A DNA stretch of 64,000 bases from DATEMU01 sp964414585 (lineage in GTDB: Bacteria; Planctomycetota; Phycisphaerae; UBA1845; UTPLA1), in contig CAYPXR010000041.1 of the NCBI GenBank assembly GCA_964414585.1, positions 1 through 64,000 on the forward strand, written 5' to 3'. The notes beneath the pieces are model-generated. The model was not told the origin of the DNA and did not search any database. It worked only from the letters and a program-made list of their open reading frames with translations. Below are positions 7,607-16,300 of this stretch, in pieces. The position numbers and the translations under genes were made by a program. How positions within the stretch are numbered: the stretch's first letter is position 1; the number at the start of each line of letters is the position of its first letter.

Positions 7607-9286
7607 TCAGCACGGCCAGTTCGGAAGGAGGTCGACAATCGCCTGAATGTCCTTGCCATCGACGTTCGTGTCGCCATTGACATCGGAGCGGGAGACGCGG
7701 CCGGGATCGGTGTCGAGATCGAGCAGCACGTTGACGAAGGCATCGAGATCGGCGAAGTCGCAATCGCAATCGCCTTCGATATCGCCGGCCGGCAGCGGCG
7801 TGACCGACAGCGTCGCGGGGTTGCTGACCAGGGCCGCGCCGCACTGATCGGTAATGGTGCAGACATAGGTGCCGTTATCGTGGCAGGTCACGCTGGCGAG
7901 CTGGAGGGTGGACGAATCTCCGCCGATGGGATTGCCATTCTTGGTCCAGGCATAGGTGATCAGGCCGAGGGAGCCGGTCGTCTTGACGGTGAAGTTCACC
8001 ACTTGTCCCGCGGTGGCGTTCTGGCTCAGCGGCTGGGTGGTGATCGACTCGCTGGCGCCGGCGCAGTTCACGACGATCTTGAAGACCTCGCCGCCGGTGC
8101 CGGTTCCGCGATCGCAAATGTAGATTTCGCCCGCGGCGTCTTCGCCGAAGGACGTGATCTGCGAAATGGACAATCCGCCGCCCGGGGCGAGTTCGGCGGT
8201 GCGATTCGTGAATTCCGTGTAGGAGCCGCCGGAGGCCCGCAGGGACCAGATGGTCGCCGCCGAGTAGTCGGCAAAGAAATAAATTCCTTTCAAATCGGGA
8301 ATCTTGGCGCCGCGATAGACGTAGCCGCCGGTCACGCAAATGCCGGTGGCGTGGGTGTAGGTATAAATCGGCGCGGTGAGCCCCGGATCCGAGGGACAGG
8401 CACAGTGGGTTCCGGCGGTGCAATTGTAAGTGTCATTGCCTTCGCGGCAGCGCCAGCCGTAGTTGCGCGCGGCGCCGGTGCCGGCGGGAACGTAGTCGAT
8501 TTCTTCCACCGCGTCCTGGCCGACGTCGCCGATGTAGAGATCACCGTTCTGCCGGTCGAAACTGAATCGCCACGGATTGCGCAGGCCGATGGCCCACTTT
8601 TCGTCGACCGCGGAACCATAGATGCTGGGATTGTCGGCGGGGATATACGTCGGCGGATTATTGACGTCCAGGCGAAGCATCTTTCCGAGCAGCGTCGTCA
8701 GCGATTGGGCATTGCCAATGGAGCCGTGCACATCGCCCGCGCCGCCGCCGTCGCCCTGGCTGTCGTACAACATGCCGTCGGGGCCGAATTGCAGGCAGCC
8801 GCCGTTGTGGTTGGTTTCCGGCTGATTGATCGTCTTGAGGATGACGGCGCTACCCGCGTCGGCGACGTTGGGGTCGCCGGAGACCGTATAGCGGGCGATG
8901 ACCGTGTGTCCCGCCGCGCCACCGCCGCTGGTGGTGTAGTTGACATAGAAATAGCCGTTGGTGGCGTAGTTGGGATCGAACGCCAGGCCGAGCAGACCCT
9001 GTTCGTTGCTGGTGGAGACGCCGGAGATGGACAGAAACGGGGTCGCGAGCAGCGTGTTGGAGGGAATGGTGACGATGCGAATGCGGCCGATGGTTCCGGA
9101 GAATTGCTCGATGACAAAGATGCGGGAGGTGTCGCCGGGAGGCGCGGTCACGAAGAGCGGCTTGGTGAGCCCGGTGGTCACGCGAACCGTCGTGAGCGGC
9201 GTGGCAAACGCGAACCCGTTTGACGCCGTCGCCGATATCGAAAGACCGAAAACGAAGATGTATGCGAAGACACTTCTCAACTTCAT
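7607..9286 (-). CDS. Secreted glucose/sorbosone-dehydrogenase-like propeller with Ig-like and dockerin-like domains
   Basis: 559 aa from ATG 9286. The frame extends upstream but that part looks non-coding, and a signal peptide (MKLRSVFAYIFVFGLSISATAS) begins here behind a GAGG Shine-Dalgarno. Residues about 30-390 match soluble PQQ sugar dehydrogenase or sorbosone dehydrogenase propellers: EQGLLGLAFDPNYATNGYFY, ETNHNGGCLQFGPDGMLYDS, GLRNPWRFSFDRQNGDLYIG. About 400-495 is an Ig-like domain (QPLSQNATAGQVVNF, NGTYVCTITD). The end has Ca-loops (GDIEGDCDCDFADLDAF, DVNGDTNVDGKDIQAI). PQQ use is a family-based guess; a non-enzymatic propeller is possible. Confidence 0.8.
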   Translation of the reverse strand: MKLRSVFAYIFVFGLSISATASNGFAFATPLTTVRVTTGLTKPLFVTAPPGDTSRIFVIEQFSGTIGRIRIVTIPSNTLLATPFLSISGVSTSNEQGLLGLAFDPNYATNGYFYVNYTTSGGGAAGHTVIARYTVSGDPNVADAGSAVILKTINQPETNHNGGCLQFGPDGMLYDSQGDGGGAGDVHGSIGNAQSLTTLLGKMLRLDVNNPPTYIPADNPSIYGSAVDEKWAIGLRNPWRFSFDRQNGDLYIGDVGQDAVEEIDYVPAGTGAARNYGWRCREGNDTYNCTAGTHCACPSDPGLTAPIYTYTHATGICVTGGYVYRGAKIPDLKGIYFFADYSAATIWSLRASGGSYTEFTNRTAELAPGGGLSISQITSFGEDAAGEIYICDRGTGTGGEVFKIVVNCAGASESITTQPLSQNATAGQVVNFTVKTTGSLGLITYAWTKNGNPIGGDSSTLQLASVTCHDNGTYVCTITDQCGAALVSNPATLSVTPLPAGDIEGDCDCDFADLDAFVNVLLDLDTDPGRVSRSDVNGDTNVDGKDIQAIVDLLPNWPC

Positions 9287-9346
9287 GGCGATCCTCTTGA
9301 ATTGATGAATCCGGCTACAGCGGCGCCGCGTGGCGAACCTGCAACG

Positions 9347-9355
9347 ATTATACCA
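9347..9355 (-). promoter_or_regulatory. Extended -10 promoter element upstream of the 7607-9286 gene
   Basis: The minus strand reads TTGGTATAAT: a perfect TATAAT (9347-9352) with a TG one base upstream. No -35 box is evident. It is about 60 nt from the ATG at 9286. Confidence 0.45.
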
Positions 9356-9488
9356 ATTTCTCGTCCGGGGGGAGTAGGTTTGATTTCGGATGGGTATACG
9401 GACACAGATCGCCTGCTGTAATGGCGAAAAAGGCGGCTCCGGGCAGCGCCAATGGCGAATGGCCTCTCGCCGGGCGCAGGGGAGCGAA

Positions 9489-10052
9489 CTATTTCGCGTT
9501 CTTGGAATCGTCGTCGGAGAGCAATTCGTCTTCGGAGATTTCCTCGATGCCCTCGACTTCTTCAATCACCCCCGATGCATCCGTGCCCGTCAACTCATCG
9601 ATGTCGAAGTCGCTCAAATCTTCGGCGTCGAGTTCTTCGAGTTGATCCAGATCGAATTCTTCGGAGCCGGGCTCCGCGGCGGGGGCGACGATTCGCGTGG
9701 GCTCTTCCGGCGCGGCCTTCGGACCCTGCGAGGGTTTGAGCGGCGCGATCTTCGCGGGGACTCCGTCGATCTGCATGGTGAATTGCACCGGACCGACGCG
9801 GATGAGATCGCCCGCTTTGAGGGAGATTTCCTTGATTTTCTGGTCGTTGACGTAGGTGCCGTTGCTGCTGCCCAGATCGCGGATGACGACCTTCCTGCCG
9901 GAGACGACGATCTCGCAGTGCGAGCGAGAGACGTCGCTGACGGGGATTCGGATGTCGGCTTCGGGGCTGCGCCCGATAATCTGGGGTTGGTCCCCGATCT
10001 CGAACTCCTTGCGCGCGCCCTTGCGGGAGAATGTGACCAGAACCGACTTCAT
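9489..10052 (-). CDS. FHA domain protein with acidic C-terminal tail
   Basis: 187 aa from the ATG at 10052; upstream codons in the same frame look non-coding. The N-terminal 95 residues form a forkhead-associated phosphothreonine-binding domain with all hallmark blocks: IIGRSPEADIRI, SRSHCEI and DLGSSNGTYVN. From residue about 120 the protein is a long, low-complexity acidic tail rich in Asp, Glu and Leu (EEFDLDQLEELDAEDLSDFD), with no fold that can be named. FHA proteins dock onto phosphorylated Ser/Thr-kinase targets. No kinase gene is adjacent, so its partner is unknown. It is divergent from hemW with 159 nt between them. Confidence 0.85.
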   Translation of the reverse strand: MKSVLVTFSRKGARKEFEIGDQPQIIGRSPEADIRIPVSDVSRSHCEIVVSGRKVVIRDLGSSNGTYVNDQKIKEISLKAGDLIRVGPVQFTMQIDGVPAKIAPLKPSQGPKAAPEEPTRIVAPAAEPGSEEFDLDQLEELDAEDLSDFDIDELTGTDASGVIEEVEGIEEISEDELLSDDDSKNAK

Positions 10053-10211
10053 GGTTGTCTCATGCAAAGTGGAGGACGGCGATCTTGCGGAGACCGGCTG
10101 ATCTTTCGCACGAACCGCCATGCGTCAAATTTACCTGAAAACCGCGTCATTATCAAGCAAATGCCCCTAAAGCTGATTCCACGAGCATCGTTGGGCCGGT
10201 AACATTTCAAC

Positions 10212-11381
10212 ATGAGCACTTTTTCGATGCAACCACCCGCCGCCGCATCCCTGGGCTGGTATCTTCATCTGCCGTTTTGCACGACGAAGTGCGGTTATTG
10301 TGATTTTTATTCGCTGCCGACGATTCCCGGCCTCGTGGACGATCTGGTCAGGTCCGTTTGCAAGGAGCTGATCGAGCGCGATCCGGGCCGGGCGGTCGAG
10401 ACCGTTTTTGTGGGCGGGGGGACGCCGACGGTCCTGCCGGCGGAGGCGTTGGAAAAAATCCTGTCCGAAATCCGGCGGCGGGCCGGCCGGGTTGCCGAGT
10501 TCACCGTCGAGGCGAACCCGTCGAGCACGGATGAACTCAAGCTGGACCTGCTGAGAGCGTATGGCGTCAATCGCGTGTCGTTCGGAGCGCAGTCGTTCAA
10601 CCCTGATGAGTTGAAAGTGCTGGAACGGCTGCACGATCCGCGGCACATCTTTGAATCCGTGGAGGCGGCGCGCCGAGCCGGGTTTGACAATGTCAATCTC
10701 GATTTGATCTATGCGATTCCCGGTCAGACGCCGGCGTCGTGGAAAGAGACGCTTGCCCGCGCGATCGACGTCGGCACGGAGCACCTGTCCTGTTACGCGC
10801 TGATGTATGAGCCGGGGACGTCGCTGACGCGGCTTCGCCACGAGGGCCGTGTGATTGCGTGCGACGAAGACCGGGAGGCCGATATGTTTGAATGCACGAT
10901 CGACTTGCTGACGGCGGCGGGGTTCGAGCATTACGAGGTCAGTAATTTCGCGCGGCCGGGGCGGCGATGCCGGGCGAACATGATCTACTGGGAGAATCGC
11001 GAGTACCTGGGGATCGGTCCCTCGGCGGTGTCGTATCTGGACGGCGTGCGGCAGAAGAACGCCCCGGATGTGCGGCGATATGTTGAGGCCATGCTCGCCG
11101 ATTCGGCGGTGGCCGTCGTCGAGCGGGAGGAATTGACTCCGTTTCATCGAGCCTGTGAGACGGCGGTGCAGATGCTGCGGTTGACGGACGGCATCGAGTT
11201 GGCGAGATTCCGCGACCAGACGGGCTTTGACGCGGCGACGATCTTCGCCGAGCGGGTCAGGGAATTCGCATCGCTGGGCCTGATGGATGCGAACGAGCGG
11301 ACGATTCGATTGACCCGGCGGGGGATGATGGTGGCCAATCGCATCATGGCCGAGCTTTTGCCGGAGCCCGTCGCCGGTTGA
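10212..11381 (+). CDS. hemW: HemW-type radical SAM heme chaperone
   Basis: 389 aa. The radical SAM cluster motif is CTTKCGYCDF, a C-x3-C-x2-C ligand set directly after LGWYLHLPF. It is followed by FVGGGTPTVLP and the EANPSS block that characterise the oxygen-independent coproporphyrinogen oxidase-like group. The region RVSFGAQSFNPDELKVLERLH and the C-terminal SNFARPGRRCRANMIYWENREYLGIG fit HemW rather than HemN, which has extra N-terminal residues and a C-x3-C-x2-C-x-C motif. HemW carries heme to respiratory proteins. It converges with the phosphoesterase gene with only 2 nt between them. Confidence 0.88.
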   Translation: MSTFSMQPPAAASLGWYLHLPFCTTKCGYCDFYSLPTIPGLVDDLVRSVCKELIERDPGRAVETVFVGGGTPTVLPAEALEKILSEIRRRAGRVAEFTVEANPSSTDELKLDLLRAYGVNRVSFGAQSFNPDELKVLERLHDPRHIFESVEAARRAGFDNVNLDLIYAIPGQTPASWKETLARAIDVGTEHLSCYALMYEPGTSLTRLRHEGRVIACDEDREADMFECTIDLLTAAGFEHYEVSNFARPGRRCRANMIYWENREYLGIGPSAVSYLDGVRQKNAPDVRRYVEAMLADSAVAVVEREELTPFHRACETAVQMLRLTDGIELARFRDQTGFDAATIFAERVREFASLGLMDANERTIRLTRRGMMVANRIMAELLPEPVAG

Positions 11382-11383
11382 GC

Positions 11384-12346
11384 CTATTTCGGCAGCGCCT
11401 TCCAGCCGTAGTCGTGATAGTGATAATCGAACGTGCCGTCGGCGTTGAGATCGAAGACGCCAAAGCCCTCCGGCACTCCGCGGTAGACGCCTTTCCACCA
11501 GTTTCCGCAAACGGCGCCGTCGTTGATGAAGGTGGTGCCCCAGTATTCGATGCGGTCGCGCTCGTGGATGTGACCGGAGAGGCAGAGCCGGACGTTGCGA
11601 TTTTGCAGGAGCGGCAGGCGCTTCGCGGCGTCGCCGCATACCAGGGCATCGCCGAACCGCCATTGCTTTTCCTCGTGCAAGTCGTCGTGCCCAAAGCCGG
11701 TGACGGTAATCAGCGGGATGTGCTCGCAGGTGACGATCGGCGTCTTCGGGCCGGTTTTTTCGAGTTCCGCCTTGAACCAGTCAAATTGCGCCGGGTCGAG
11801 ACCGCCGAGATAGGGATAGCGTTCGTCGCCGCCGGGGAGGATGTTGTCCAAACAGAAAAACCGCCAGCCTTTGTGATCGAAGGCGTGGTAGGTATCGTTC
11901 ATTTGCAGGCGGTCCCTGACCAGGGCCTTTCCGTAGCCGGCGGTTTTGGGGGAGATGCCGGACTTGGGACCCCAGCCGAAGACGTCGTGGTTGCCGACGG
12001 TGTTTTGGACATTGAGCGAGGTGTTGTCGGCGATGACTTTCAGGTAGAGGTCGAACAGTTCCCGGGCCATTGCAGGCGTCGCATTGAGAATGTCGAAGAC
12101 GAGATCGCCGCCGGTGAGGATGAAGTCGGGGCGGGGCTTGAGCGCTTCGACCGCCTGAAGGGCCTTGGCGAAACCCTTGTCGCCGCCGCGTTCGCGTTTG
12201 ACGTGGATGTCCGTCAGATGGACGAAGCGAAAAGCCGGCGGGGAATCCGTCGGCGCGGCTTGAAGCGAGGGCAGGTCGAGTAGAGAAACCGCCGCGGCCC
12301 CGGCGATTGTTTTCAACACGTCCCGACGGGAAGGATGGGAATTCAT
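11384..12346 (-). CDS. Tat-exported calcineurin-like metallophosphoesterase
   Basis: 320 aa from ATG 12346; an upstream in-frame ATG at 12379 is less likely because it would push the signal inward. The N-terminus has a twin-arginine signal (SRRDVLKTIAGAAAVSLL). The five metallophosphatase blocks are present: VHLTDIHV, FILTGGDLVFD, NTVGNHDVFGW, a His in TCEHIPLI, and LSGHIHERD. It should bind two metals and hydrolyse phosphate esters in the periplasm or on the surface. The substrate is unknown; some relatives are purple-phosphatase-like or act on nucleotides. It is located downstream of ruvB on the same strand, 41 nt away, so it may be the last gene of that run. Confidence 0.85.
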   Translation of the reverse strand: MNSHPSRRDVLKTIAGAAAVSLLDLPSLQAAPTDSPPAFRFVHLTDIHVKRERGGDKGFAKALQAVEALKPRPDFILTGGDLVFDILNATPAMARELFDLYLKVIADNTSLNVQNTVGNHDVFGWGPKSGISPKTAGYGKALVRDRLQMNDTYHAFDHKGWRFFCLDNILPGGDERYPYLGGLDPAQFDWFKAELEKTGPKTPIVTCEHIPLITVTGFGHDDLHEEKQWRFGDALVCGDAAKRLPLLQNRNVRLCLSGHIHERDRIEYWGTTFINDGAVCGNWWKGVYRGVPEGFGVFDLNADGTFDYHYHDYGWKALPK

Positions 12347-12387
12347 TTTTCTGCCTCCGAGTACAAAATCGGCGAGCAAGGGCCTGA

Positions 12388-13452
12388 TCAGGCGGGCTCG
12401 TCGAACAAGTTACGGTTCGAACCATCGATCGGAGCATCCCGTTCAGTCGGCGGGGTCAGCCCCAGATGTTCATAGGCCTTGTTCGTTGCGCATCGACCCT
12501 GCCGCGTACGGGTGACGAAGGCCCTTTGGAGCAGGAAGGGCTCGACCATGTCTTCCAGCGTGTCGCGTGATTGGCCCATCGTCGCCGCGAGGGCTTCGAT
12601 GCCGGCGGGGCCGCCGTGATAGACGTCGATCAGCGCCGTCAGAAATGCCCGGTCGAGACGGTCGAGGCCGACGCCGTCGATTTCCTCGATGGTCAGGGCC
12701 TTCTCCACGACACCGACGCCGAGCTTTCCGTCGGAACGGACCTGCGAATAGTCGCGGACGCGGCGGAGCAGGCGGTTGGCGACGCGCGGCGTACCGCGCG
12801 AGCGTTCCGCGATCATCCGCAGGGCGTCTTCTTCCGCTTTGACTTCCAATCGATGTGACGAGCGGCGAAGGATTTCCAGCAGATCGTCGGATTCGTAAAA
12901 ATCGAGGTGATAGCGCAGGCCGAAGCGGTCGCGCAGGGCGGCCGTCAACATGCCGGCTCGCGTCGTCGCGCCGATCAGGGTGAATCGCTTGAGCTGGAAG
13001 TTGACCGTGCGGCCGGACAGACCGCCTTCGATCGTGTAATCGACGCGGAAATCCTCCATCGCCGGGTAGAGAAATTCCTCGACCACATTGTTGAGGCGGT
13101 GAATCTCGTCGATGAACAGGACGTCGCCTTCGTCGAGATTGGTGAGCGTGCTCATCAGGTCGGCCTGCTTGACGATGGCCGGGCCGCTGGTGACGCGGAT
13201 TCGGTCGGCGACGCCCATCTCCTCGGCGATAACGTGGGCGAGCGTCGTCTTGCCCAGGCCCGGCGGGCCGTCGAGCAGGACGTGCTCCAGGGGTTCGCGG
13301 CGCTTTTTCGCGGCGTCGAGGGCGATGCGAAGCTGCTCGATGACTTGGCGCTGACCGATGCACTCGGCGAGCTTCTTCGGGCGCAGGGCCCAATTGGTCT
13401 GCTCTTCGCGTTCGGATGCGGCGTCGGCGTTGATGATTCGCTCGCGGCTCAT
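12388..13452 (-). CDS. ruvB: Holliday junction branch migration ATPase RuvB
   Basis: 354 aa from ATG 13452, the start MSRERIINAD. The open frame upstream (FAIRYSPFAIF) is translation of a repeat element and is not counted as gene. Features: Walker A GPPGLGKTTLAH, Walker B DVLFIDEIHRL, sensor TLIGATTRAGMLT, arginine finger region ALRDRFGL, and a C-terminal winged helix (TRQGRCATNKAYEHLGL). RuvB hexamers pump DNA through the RuvA-bound junction. It is the third gene of ruvC-ruvA-ruvB, but a 97-nt inverted repeat separates it from ruvA. It ends with a normal C-terminus. Confidence 0.96.
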   Translation of the reverse strand: MSRERIINADAASEREEQTNWALRPKKLAECIGQRQVIEQLRIALDAAKKRREPLEHVLLDGPPGLGKTTLAHVIAEEMGVADRIRVTSGPAIVKQADLMSTLTNLDEGDVLFIDEIHRLNNVVEEFLYPAMEDFRVDYTIEGGLSGRTVNFQLKRFTLIGATTRAGMLTAALRDRFGLRYHLDFYESDDLLEILRRSSHRLEVKAEEDALRMIAERSRGTPRVANRLLRRVRDYSQVRSDGKLGVGVVEKALTIEEIDGVGLDRLDRAFLTALIDVYHGGPAGIEALAATMGQSRDTLEDMVEPFLLQRAFVTRTRQGRCATNKAYEHLGLTPPTERDAPIDGSNRNLFDEPA

Positions 13453-13463
13453 GGGGACTCCCG

Positions 13464-13560
13464 AGAAAATAGCGAATGGCGAATAGCGAATAGCGAAAGA
13501 AGAGCGGACCAATGCCGATTCGCGCGATTTTCGCTATTCGCTATTTGCCATTCGCTATTC
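13464..13560. repeat. Inverted pair of GAATRGC heptamer repeats between ruvA and ruvB
   Basis: Left arm 13464-13498 is tandem 7-nt units (GAATGGC, GAATAGC, GAATAGC, then GAAA). Right arm 13528-13560 is its reverse complement with few changes. About 30 nt of loop lies between. The right arm touches the ruvA stop. Copies at 16814 and 17801 belong to the same family. As RNA it would make a long hairpin inside the ruvCAB message. Confidence 0.85.
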
Positions 13561-13561
13561 A

Positions 13562-14194
13562 TCACGCTTCCGCTCCACTCTTGATCCGATACGCCGCCCG
13601 CACCCAGGCTTCCGCCGCGGTAATGTTATCGTGAAGCTGTGCCGCGCGGGCAATCCAGCGTTCGACCTCGGCGCGATGGTCGCCCCAGGCCACAAGAATT
13701 TCGATGGCGTCGCGCTGTTCGGCGGTCCAGCCGCTTTGGGCGGCCGCCGGCGGGGCGGAGGCGGCGAAGGCGTGCTCCTTCACCTTGCCGCGCAGCTCGG
13801 CGACGATCTGATCGGCCATGCGCCGTCCGATGCCGGGCAATCGCGCCAGCGCGACGGCGTCGCCGGATTCGATGTCGGAAGCGATCCGCGCGACCGGCGC
13901 GGCCAGCGCTCTCAACGCCTTGCGCACGCCGATGCCTTTGACGGTCAAAAACTGTTTGAAGAACGCGCGGTCTTCAGGGTGCAGAAAACCGACGGTTCGC
14001 GGGGTCATGTTGCCGCCGGCCGCGTTGCCCTCGAGGTATTGCAGCGTGTGCAACGTGACCGAAGAACCGCGGCAGGCCGAGAGTTCCGTCAGGGCATACG
14101 CCGGGACGAGAACTTCGTAGGCGAGCCCCTCGCGGTCGAGGACGGCACAATCCTCGTCGATCTCGCTGAGCGTTCCTTGCAGGCGGACAATCAT
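13562..14194 (-). CDS. ruvA: Holliday junction DNA-binding protein RuvA
   Basis: 210 aa. Domain I is an OB fold (MIVRLQGTLSEIDEDCAVLD). Domain II has helix-hairpin-helix motifs (FLTVKGIGVRKALRAL and LARLPGIGRRMADQIVAEL). Domain III is a small C-terminal helical bundle (AEQRDAIEILVAWGDHRAEV) that contacts RuvB. An alanine-rich linker joins II and III. The start overlaps the ruvC stop by 4 nt (ATGA), a coupling typical for this operon. It recognises four-way junctions and directs RuvB and RuvC. Confidence 0.95.
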   Translation of the reverse strand: MIVRLQGTLSEIDEDCAVLDREGLAYEVLVPAYALTELSACRGSSVTLHTLQYLEGNAAGGNMTPRTVGFLHPEDRAFFKQFLTVKGIGVRKALRALAAPVARIASDIESGDAVALARLPGIGRRMADQIVAELRGKVKEHAFAASAPPAAAQSGWTAEQRDAIEILVAWGDHRAEVERWIARAAQLHDNITAAEAWVRAAYRIKSGAEA

Positions 14195-14754
14195 TTTCGA
14201 TTCACGCTTTCACTGGTCGCACACCATGCTACCGCCAACGCGTCGGCGACGTCGGGCGGCTCGGGCAGGCGCGGCAGCGACAGCGTCGTCATGATTGCGC
14301 GCTGTATTTGGGCCTTGCCGGCGTGACCGTTGCCGGTCAGAAACCGCTTCACCCGCGTCGAGGGCAGATTGAGGACATCGATGCCGTTCTTCGCGGCGAG
14401 ATAAAGCAATACGCCGCGGACATGGCCCATCAGGATCGCTGTTCGCGGGTGCTTGTAATGGGCGTAAAGATCTTCAACGGCCATGAGATTGGGTCGATGC
14501 TCGGCGATGACTTCTTCCAGACCGGCGGCCAATTCGGCAAGCCGCTCAGGCAGCGGCGCTTTGGTCGTCGATCGAAACAGTCCCGCATCGAGGACGCGGC
14601 CCTGTGGCGCGGCGATGACGCCGTAGCCGGTGCGCTCGAGGCCGGGGTCGATGCCGAGGACGATTTTAAGTCGAGGCGCAGGCGAGAGCGACTTTGCGGC
14701 GTCGACGTCGCGGCGCAGTGGCGCGGTACGAGTTCGCGTCAGGCTCGTCGCCAT
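14191..14754 (-). CDS. ruvC: Crossover junction endodeoxyribonuclease RuvC
   Basis: 187 aa. The resolvase core begins at residue 30 with KIVLGIDPGLERTGYGV, which carries the first catalytic Asp. The second acidic residue is in LMAVEDLYAHYKHPRTAILMG, and the last pair is in PPDVADALAVAWC. The N-terminal 28 residues (MATSLTRTRTAPLRRD) are an extension not usual for RuvC. The true start may be a little further in, which would also remove the 16-nt overlap with cysS. RuvC nicks Holliday junctions symmetrically in the RuvABC complex. Confidence 0.94.
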   Translation of the reverse strand: MATSLTRTRTAPLRRDVDAAKSLSPAPRLKIVLGIDPGLERTGYGVIAAPQGRVLDAGLFRSTTKAPLPERLAELAAGLEEVIAEHRPNLMAVEDLYAHYKHPRTAILMGHVRGVLLYLAAKNGIDVLNLPSTRVKRFLTGNGHAGKAQIQRAIMTTLSLPRLPEPPDVADALAVAWCATSESVNRK

Positions 14755-16247
14755 AGTGTGCCATCCTGGCGGTCTTCAAGCTGGAAGCCCAGATCGGCGA
14801 GTTGCGTGCGGATACGGTCGGCGATCTGGAACTGCCTGGCATCCCTGGCCATTTTTCGAACTTCGATCAACAACTCCATCAGCTTGCCGCAATCTCCGTC
14901 CTGACCGGCGGCGGGAAGCGGCTTTTCGACGAGCAACCCGAGCAGGCGGGAAAGGGTGACGAAGGTCCCGGCGCCGGCGTGCAGGACCATCCGCGCCTGG
15001 TCGTTCGGATTCGTTTCGAGCCGGCTGGCGTCGATGAAGCGATTGATGTGATTGGCGACGTCGAACAGCACGCCGATGGCGCCCGCCGTGTTGAAATCGT
15101 CGTCCATCGCCTCCAGAAAGCGGACCTGCTCGTCCATGACTTTCTTGGCGAACTCGGTCAAGGCCGGCGTCAGGGTCGTATCACGGATCTGCTCGATCAA
15201 AAGTGCCGGCGCGTAAGGGTCGACGCCGAGCGTCCGGCGCACGCGCTCCAGCAATCGGTAAAAGGTATCGAGCGCCGTTTTCGACGCCGCCAGCGCCTGT
15301 TCGGAGAAATCAATCTGCGAGCGATATTGCGACTGAAGGATGAGAAACCGCAGCAGCTCCGGCGGATGCTTCTCCAACAAGTTCGAAATCTGCAGCGAAC
15401 TCATCACCTTTTCAAACTCGGGGTCGGACTTGGAGATTTTCTTGGTGTTGAAGCGGGTCAGCCCGTGGTGCATCCAATATTTCGCGAAGATCTGCCCGGT
15501 GTCGGATTCGGCCTGGGCGATCTCGTTTTCGTGGTGGGGGAATTTCAGGTCCATCCCACCGCCATGAATGTCGAAGGTCTTGCCCAGCAGTTTCATCGCC
15601 ATCGCCGAGCACTCGATGTGCCAGCCGGGGCGACCCTTGCCCCAGGGAGAGTCGTATTGCACCTCCGCCGGTTCGCCGGGCTTGGCCGCTTTCCACAGGG
15701 CAAAATCACCGGGGTTGCGCTTGGCGGATTGCACCAGTCCCTCGCGCGTTCCCGCGAATTGTTCGTCCGCCTTGCGATGAGTGAGCTTGCCGTAGTCGGC
15801 GTCTTTGCTCACGTCGAAATAGACATCGCCGCCGGTGACGTAGGCCATGCCCTTGTCGATGAGGCGCTGCGAATGCTCGATGATCTCCTGTATGTTTTCG
15901 CTGGCTCGCGGCATGTGGTCGATCGAGCGCACGCCCAGCGCGGCCATCGCCTCGACGTAGCGATTTTCCAATTCGCGGGCCAGTTCGGTAACGCTCTTGC
16001 CGGCCTCGGCGGCGGCGGCGATCAGCTTGTCCTCGACGTCGGTGACGTTAACGACCCAGGTGACCTGGAAGCCCTTGAACGTCAGGTAGCGCTTGATGAC
16101 GTCGAAGATGACTGGGCCGACGGCGTGGCCGATGTGCGCCGGTTTATAGACCGTGGGACCGCAGAGATAGATGCCGACCTTGCCGGGAGTGACCGGTTGA
16201 AACAGCTCTTTTTCGCCGGACAAGGTGTTGTAAACGCGTAGTGTCAT
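14739..16247 (-). CDS. cysS: Cysteinyl-tRNA synthetase
   Basis: 502 aa from ATG 16247 (MTLRVYNTLSGEKELF); the eight upstream in-frame residues come from a palindromic repeat. This is a class I synthetase with the first Zn ligand in YLCGPTVYKPAHIGHAVG, which also holds the HIGH motif. HIECSAMAMKLLG and GGGMDLKFPHHENEIAQ give the other Zn ligands, and KKISKSDP is the KMSKS loop. The C-terminal helical domain (FLEAMDDDFNTAGAIGVLFD) and anticodon region are complete. It charges tRNA-Cys. It overlaps ruvC by 16 nt and lies 53 nt after ispF, so it is probably co-transcribed with both. Confidence 0.95.
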   Translation of the reverse strand: MTLRVYNTLSGEKELFQPVTPGKVGIYLCGPTVYKPAHIGHAVGPVIFDVIKRYLTFKGFQVTWVVNVTDVEDKLIAAAAEAGKSVTELARELENRYVEAMAALGVRSIDHMPRASENIQEIIEHSQRLIDKGMAYVTGGDVYFDVSKDADYGKLTHRKADEQFAGTREGLVQSAKRNPGDFALWKAAKPGEPAEVQYDSPWGKGRPGWHIECSAMAMKLLGKTFDIHGGGMDLKFPHHENEIAQAESDTGQIFAKYWMHHGLTRFNTKKISKSDPEFEKVMSSLQISNLLEKHPPELLRFLILQSQYRSQIDFSEQALAASKTALDTFYRLLERVRRTLGVDPYAPALLIEQIRDTTLTPALTEFAKKVMDEQVRFLEAMDDDFNTAGAIGVLFDVANHINRFIDASRLETNPNDQARMVLHAGAGTFVTLSRLLGLLVEKPLPAAGQDGDCGKLMELLIEVRKMARDARQFQIADRIRTQLADLGFQLEDRQDGTLWRRA

Positions 16248-16254
16248 TCGCGTA

Positions 16255-16273
16255 GGGTGGGCCGTGCCCACCC
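16255..16273. repeat. Short perfect palindrome at the cysS start
   Basis: GGGTGGGC (16255-16262) and GCCCACCC (16266-16273) form an 8-bp stem with a CGT loop, starting 8 nt before the cysS ATG. It could mask the cysS ribosome site, and it looks like one of the mobile palindromes seen elsewhere in the window. Confidence 0.6.
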
Positions 16274-16300
16274 ATCTCCTATGGTTTGGTTGCGGCTACT

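Noticed and set aside
9441..9470. Possible degenerate GAATGGC copy near the FHA gene end
   Set aside because: Only one and a half units match and no second arm is present; chance cannot be excluded.
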